Below, one piece after another: positions 59,824 to 64,000 of a stretch of 64,000 nt of DNA (positions are counted from its first letter, which is position 1; the number at the start of each line of letters is the position of its first letter). A program made the translations under genes and the position numbers. The stretch spans positions 1 to 64,000 of the forward strand of contig NZ_CP008884.1 in the NCBI RefSeq assembly GCF_000725385.1, written 5' to 3'. This DNA comes from Dyella japonica A8 (GTDB lineage: Bacteria > Pseudomonadota > Gammaproteobacteria > Xanthomonadales > Rhodanobacteraceae). The notes below the pieces were generated by a model. It searched no databases. It was not told the origin of the DNA and saw only the letters and a list, made by a program, of their open reading frames with translations.

Positions 59824-60564
59824 TCAACGCTCGGCGGTCGACAGCACCAACTGCACACGCTCCGCCGCGAAACAGGTCAGCCCGTACTGCACGGGCTGAT
59901 TCTGTCCATCCACATTGAGCGATTCCACTTCCAGCACCGGCAGCTCCGGCGACTGGTCCAGCACGCGCGCCGTAGCGGTGCCCGCCAGGCGCGCCGTCAC
60001 GCGGGTATAACTGCGGAAATATTCGGCGACGCCAAACTCCGCCAACGTGCGGCTCACCGACCCCGTCCGCTGAAACACTTCGCCAAGCCGGGGAAACCGC
60101 GCCACGGAAAACCACGCCTGGCTGTGATCGAGCACGCGCCCTTCGGCGTAGGCGGACGATTCGATCCACCATGCGCGCTCGCCACGCGCCAGCGCCAGCG
60201 ACTCGGCGACGCGCTGCGGCGGCATCACCAGCGCCGTCCCCAGCACCTTGTTCCCCGAACTCACGTTGAGGCTGTTCATGTTGCGACTGAAGCTGGTGCG
60301 ACGGCCGATGGCGTAGTCGTAGCACTCTTCCCGCACGCGCAGGCCGCGACCTGTATCGGCATGGATCGCGCCGCGTTCCTCCAGCGCGTCGAGCGCGCGG
60401 CGCACGGTATGCCGGTTCACCTGGAGCTGGCGCGCCAGCTCCAGCGCCGAGGGCAGCTTGGCGCCGCCGCGTAGCTGGCCGCTGCGGATCTGCTGCAAGA
60501 CCTGTTGTTCGATCTGTCGCCACACCGGCATGTCGCACGACCGGTCCGGTGGCTGGAAGCGCAT
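59824..60564 (-). CDS. GntR/HutC family regulator, PhnF-like
   Basis: A 246-residue repressor-type protein with an N-terminal winged helix (PVWRQIEQQVLQQIRSGQL, KLPSALELARQLQVNRHTVRR shortened to its core LARQLQVNRHTVRRAL) and a C-terminal UTRA ligand domain (ARLAGTATARVLDQSPELPVL, then VQYGLTCFAAERVQLVL). It resembles PhnF. It is divergent from the phnM-like gene with about 60-90 bases between, and convergent with the HAD operon, so it may control both. The ATG at 60564 has AGGA upstream; ATG 60573 is also possible. Confidence 0.87.
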   Translation of the reverse strand: MRFQPPDRSCDMPVWRQIEQQVLQQIRSGQLRGGAKLPSALELARQLQVNRHTVRRALDALEERGAIHADTGRGLRVREECYDYAIGRRTSFSRNMNSLNVSSGNKVLGTALVMPPQRVAESLALARGERAWWIESSAYAEGRVLDHSQAWFSVARFPRLGEVFQRTGSVSRTLAEFGVAEYFRSYTRVTARLAGTATARVLDQSPELPVLEVESLNVDGQNQPVQYGLTCFAAERVQLVLSTAER

Positions 60565-60626
60565 TGCCATCATTCCTGCATGTTCCTGGCCCAGACTGGC
60601 AGGCGGTAGTTTGAATCCGGACGAGT

Positions 60627-61808
60627 ATGGGCAGGCCAGTTTTCGCGGAAATGACATCGGCGCGGGACGATTCATGGTGCATTGCAAGGGCGCGGCTGGT
60701 CCTGCCCGACGGGGTGGTCCTGGGTGGCGTCGAGATCCGGGGGAACCGTATCGCACGCCTCTGGCGCGGCGATGAGAGGCCCGCTGGCGCCATCGATTTC
60801 GAAGGCGATTTCCTGCTGCCCGGCCTGATCGAACTGCACACCGACAACCTCGAAAAGCACCTGCTTCCTCGCGCCGGCGCGGCCTGGCCGGCCCTGCCCG
60901 CCATGCTCGCGCACGACGCCCAGCTGCTGGCCGCCGGCATCACCACCGTGCTGGATGCCATGGCGCTGGGCGACCTGGAGGAGGACGGCGGGCGCATCGG
61001 CACGCTGCGCAACGCACTCGCCGCGCTCGACGAAGCGCGCGATCACGACCTGCTGCGTTGCGAACACTATCTGCACCTGCGCTGCGAGCTGAGCTGGCCG
61101 GGACTGCCGGCTCTGGTGGAACCACTGATGACCCGCAAGGACCTGCGCCTGCTGTCGCTGATGGATCACACCCCGGGCCAGCGCCAGTACCACGACGTGC
61201 GCCAGTACCGCACGTACTACAGCCGCAGTGGCATCACCTGGAGCGACGAGGAATTCACCGCCGTGCTGGAAGAGCGCCGCGTGCAGCAAGGCCAGCATCG
61301 CGACCTGCAGCTGGCCGGCGTCATGCAGTTGGCCCGCCGCCATGGCCTGCTGGTTGCCAGCCACGACGACACGGACGTCGCCCATGTGGACGAGGCCGTC
61401 GCCGTGGGTGCGCGCATCAGTGAGTTTCCCACCACGCTGGCCGCGGCCCACGCGGCGCGCGAGCACGGCCTGCACATCGTCGCCGGCGCCAGCAACCTGG
61501 TGCGCGGCGGTTCGCACGCGGGCAATGTCGCGGCAATCGCGCTGGCGCGCGCGGGTTGCCTGGACATTCTTTCCTCCGACTACATGCCGACCAGCCTGCT
61601 GCAGGGTGCGTTCATTCTGCACGAGCAGGCCGGGTGGACGCTGGCCGAGGCCATCGCCACCATCACCGCCACGCCGGCCACCGTGCTCGGCTTCCACGAC
61701 CGGGGCCGCCTCGACAGCGGCCTGCGCGCCGACCTGCTGCGCGTGCGCATGCATCGTTCGCAGCCTGTGGTGCGTTCGGCATGGGTGGCGGGTGAGCAGA
61801 GGCTTTGA
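60627..61808 (+). CDS. phnM: PhnM-like phosphonate amidohydrolase
   Basis: The 393-residue amidohydrolase matches PhnM, which in the C-P lyase pathway hydrolyses 5-triphosphoribosyl-1-methylphosphonate to the monophosphate and PPi. The diagnostic stretch LPGLIELHTDNLEKH has His71, Asp73 and His78; LLSLMDHTPGQRQY, VASHDDTDVAHV and SSDYMPTSLLQGAF are the other PhnM metal and active-site segments. No phnG, H, I, J, K or L is nearby, so it may act on another phosphorylated intermediate. The start could be 60627 or the ATG at 60651. Confidence 0.9.
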   Translation: MGRPVFAEMTSARDDSWCIARARLVLPDGVVLGGVEIRGNRIARLWRGDERPAGAIDFEGDFLLPGLIELHTDNLEKHLLPRAGAAWPALPAMLAHDAQLLAAGITTVLDAMALGDLEEDGGRIGTLRNALAALDEARDHDLLRCEHYLHLRCELSWPGLPALVEPLMTRKDLRLLSLMDHTPGQRQYHDVRQYRTYYSRSGITWSDEEFTAVLEERRVQQGQHRDLQLAGVMQLARRHGLLVASHDDTDVAHVDEAVAVGARISEFPTTLAAAHAAREHGLHIVAGASNLVRGGSHAGNVAAIALARAGCLDILSSDYMPTSLLQGAFILHEQAGWTLAEAIATITATPATVLGFHDRGRLDSGLRADLLRVRMHRSQPVVRSAWVAGEQRL

Positions 61809-62174
61809 GGGCTTGTTCAACGTCTTCGCTCAACCCGCAGCAAACCGACAACCAGCCCTCACCGTCATCCCCGCGAAGGCGGGGATCCAGCGACTTTCGG
61901 TTTACCGCGGCGCATAAAGGCACTGGATCCCCGCCTTCGCGGGGATGACAGTGAGGCTCCCACGAGGCGTCGTTTGAAACTCGAGCGGGCTGCGAGGCAG
62001 CATCAGAGCTACCGGAGCACCGCAAGTTCCAACGCCTTAGGAAAGGCATAGACAACACCCAAAAGTTGCCTAGTCCGAGTCATTCGCATTTCACCCGCCC
62101 TCCCTAGCCTTCGCCCATCGCAGCACTAGGCCTGCCGACGCCGTTCGGCCATAACAACCTCCGGGGAGAGCATC
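61809..62174. other. Gap before the TonB receptor, with REP element
   Basis: The gap holds the family A REP element (61857-61956) and then about 220 bases leading to the receptor start. AGCATCAGAGC and the following AT-richer stretch could include the promoter, but no clear -35/-10 pair was identified. Confidence 0.45.
61857..61956. repeat. REP family A element, full form
   Basis: CCTCACCGTCATCCCCGCG, AAGGCGGGGATCCAG on the left mirrors CTGGATCCCCGCC, TTCGCGGGGATGACAGTGAGG on the right, around a spacer. It marks the right border of the phosphonate island. Confidence 0.9.
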
Positions 62175-64000
62175 TTGAAGATCAATCCAATCACTTGCGC
62201 GGTGCTCGCCGCGCTTGCGGTCGCTCGCGTGTCCTACGCCGACGAAGCCGCCACGCCGGCCGCTCCGCCGCCGGCACCGGCGACGGATGCAGCGACGGTG
62301 TCCACGCTCGGCTCGATCACCGTCACGGCGCAGCACGCCAACGAGGCCATGCAGGACGTGCCGATCACCATGCAGGCCTTCAGCGGCACCACCCTGCAGC
62401 AGCTCCACGTCGACACCTTCGATGACATCATCCGGTACCTGCCGAACGTGACGTTCGCCGAGAACGGTCCGGGCCAGGGCAACATCTACATGCGCGGCCT
62501 GAGCACCGGCTTCCTCGGCAACCAGTCCAGCGCGTCGATCGCACCGTTCCCCAACGTCGCCGTGTACCTCGACGAACAGTCGATGCAGTTCCCCGCGCGC
62601 AACCTCGACGTCTACATGGTAGACATGGAGCGCGTGGAAGTGCTCGAGGGCCCGCAGGGCACGCTGTTCGGTGGCGGCGCCCAGGCCGGCGCCGTGCGTT
62701 ACATCACCAACAAGCCGAACCTGGACAAGGTCGGCGGCAACGTCGAGGCGAGTACCGGCATCACCACCGGCGGCCGCCCGAACAACTCCGCCAGCGCGGT
62801 GCTGAACCTGCCGATCATTCCGGGCACGTTCGCCGTGCGCGGCGTGATCTACAACGACCATCGCGGCGGCTACATCGACAACGTGCCGGGCACGTTCACG
62901 CGCAATAACAACGACGGCGGCAACTTCTACGCCAACATCAAGCCGACCGGCGGGCTGTGCCCGAACGGCCTACCCAGCAGCACCGGCTACTGCGCCGTGC
63001 CGGGCAGCCCGGTCGCCAACAACAACGCGGTGGCGCAGAAGGACTGGAACCCGGTCGACTACCAGGGCGCCCGCCTGTCCGCGCTCTACAAGATCGACGA
63101 CGACTGGAACGTGCTGATCGCACAGAGCTACCAGGAGATGGACGCGCAAGGCCAGTCGTCGACCTACCCGGTCAATTCGGACGGCCAGGCCCTGAAGCCG
63201 CTGCAGATCACCGCGTTCGCGCCGTCCTGGGACAAGGACCGCAACACCAACACCGCGTGGACGGTCAACGGCAAGATCGGCGACGTCTCGCTGGTGTACA
63301 CCGGCGGCTACACCAACCGCCACATCAGCGAACAGCAGGACTACACCAACTACTCGCGCAGCGCTGGCGGCTGGTACTACAACTGCAGCGGCGGCACGGG
63401 CCTGGGCGCCGGCACCCCGCCCACCTGCTATTCCCCCGTGGGCTACTGGAACGACCAGGTCAAGAGCACGCACCTGAGCCATGAGCTGCGCTTCAGCACA
63501 CCGGAAGAAAACCGCCTGCGCGCCATCGGCGGCCTGTACTACGAGGACTTCAAGATCCTCGATGACATGAACTTCAACTACAAGACGATCCCCTCGTGCA
63601 CGCCGCCGAACCTTGCGTCGGCCGTCGCGGGCGGCGCGCCCTGCGTTGCCAATGTGGTGCCCTACCCCGGCACGGCGCAGATGGATCCGAGCGTGCGCGG
63701 CGATAGCACCGCGTTCGGCGAGGACGAACAGCGCGGCTATCGCCAGGTCGCGGCGTTCGGCTCGGTGTCCTACGACATCATTCCCGAGGTGCTCACCGCC
63801 ACCGCGGGCACGCGCTACTACCACTACTCCGAATACCAGCGCGGCTCGCAGTATTCGACGGGCACCAACTGCGTGAACGTGCCCAACGGCCAGTGCGTGG
63901 GCGGCGACGCGACCAGCATGAACGCCGAGCATCTCGACGCCTCGTACCACGGCTTCAAGAGCCGCGCCAACCTGGTGTGGCATATCACGCCTGATGCGAT
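62175..64000 (+). CDS. TonB-dependent receptor, partial at window edge
   Basis: The frame starts with TTG at 62175 after GGGGAGAG and stays open to the end of the window (608 codons). The signal peptide is MKINPITCAVLAALAVARVS; TVSTLGSITVTAQHANEAMQ is a TonB-box-like start. The plug has DVPITMQAFSGTTLQQLHV, DIIRYLPNVTFAEN and ERVEVLEGPQGTLFGGGAQAGAVRYITNKP. Barrel strands follow. No STN domain is present, so it should not signal to a FecR protein. The type resembles the large Xanthomonadales and sphingomonad receptors for varied nutrients. The ligand is unknown; the phosphonate genes upstream are a loose hint only. Confidence 0.92.
   Translation, partial: MKINPITCAVLAALAVARVSYADEAATPAAPPPAPATDAATVSTLGSITVTAQHANEAMQDVPITMQAFSGTTLQQLHVDTFDDIIRYLPNVTFAENGPGQGNIYMRGLSTGFLGNQSSASIAPFPNVAVYLDEQSMQFPARNLDVYMVDMERVEVLEGPQGTLFGGGAQAGAVRYITNKPNLDKVGGNVEASTGITTGGRPNNSASAVLNLPIIPGTFAVRGVIYNDHRGGYIDNVPGTFTRNNNDGGNFYANIKPTGGLCPNGLPSSTGYCAVPGSPVANNNAVAQKDWNPVDYQGARLSALYKIDDDWNVLIAQSYQEMDAQGQSSTYPVNSDGQALKPLQITAFAPSWDKDRNTNTAWTVNGKIGDVSLVYTGGYTNRHISEQQDYTNYSRSAGGWYYNCSGGTGLGAGTPPTCYSPVGYWNDQVKSTHLSHELRFSTPEENRLRAIGGLYYEDFKILDDMNFNYKTIPSCTPPNLASAVAGGAPCVANVVPYPGTAQMDPSVRGDSTAFGEDEQRGYRQVAAFGSVSYDIIPEVLTATAGTRYYHYSEYQRGSQYSTGTNCVNVPNGQCVGGDATSMNAEHLDASYHGFKSRANLVWHITPDA

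Overview
The window looks like chromosomal DNA of a high-GC gammaproteobacterium of the order Xanthomonadales (Lysobacterales), most likely family Rhodanobacteraceae (a Dyella, Luteibacter or Rhodanobacter relative). This is inferred from gene content and order: adk and mpl next to a pyrophosphate-type phosphofructokinase and a membrane H+-pyrophosphatase, a perfect Clp/CRP-type operator, a rubredoxin-thiE-hemL-argD run, a methyltransferase-tolC-waaA run and several TonB-dependent receptors. No rRNA, tRNA, prophage, insertion sequence or CRISPR array was seen. All genes have the same high-GC third-position style; only about 33.2-33.8 kb is visibly less GC-rich.

Layout. 0-4.9 kb: cofactor and amino acid genes (small ORF, rubredoxin, thiE, hemL, HAD hydrolase, argD). 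4.9-5.8 kb: a gene-free stretch full of inverted repeats that may encode structured RNA. 5.8-11.3 kb: a VpsR-like sigma-54 activator behind a Clp-type site, glyoxalase I, HIT and SDR proteins, a LON-domain protein and mpl. 11.4-21.5 kb: a pyrophosphate-centred region with adk, PPi-phosphofructokinase, K+-independent H+-pyrophosphatase and soluble pyrophosphatase, interleaved with an alpha/beta hydrolase, an RcnB-like protein, a prolyl oligopeptidase and a 2OG-Fe oxygenase. 21.5-27.5 kb: thiC under a TPP riboswitch, a TetR regulator, a PCMT-like methyltransferase and tolC. 27.5-37.3 kb: envelope genes (waaA, a lipid A acyltransferase, a VirK/YbjX protein, two glycosyltransferases and an O-antigen ligase) plus a secreted S53 peptidase. 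37.5-47.4 kb: a Yip1 protein, an expanded REP repeat array, YceI, a nitroreductase, an ELM1-like protein, glnE, an LtaS-type phosphoglycerol transferase and a repeat-rich exported protein. 47.4-52.5 kb: an iron-type regulon (VirK/YbjX, FecI, FecR, TonB receptor). 52.7-56.1 kb: groSL under CIRCE, a class II aldolase and cutA. 56.4-61.8 kb: a phosphonate catabolism island. 62.2 kb to the end: a TonB receptor cut by the window edge.

The best candidate for a poorly described system is the phosphonate island: a phosphonatase-like HAD, a DUF5690 transporter-like protein and a TIGR03364-type FAD oxidoreductase in one operon, facing a PhnF-like regulator and a PhnM homologue with no other C-P lyase gene in view. 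Next come the structured-RNA candidate at 5.3-5.6 kb and the REP element at 38.8-39.2 kb, which is flanked on both sides by inverted tandem arrays of its own end sequence. Two families of REP-like palindromes are scattered through the intergenic gaps.
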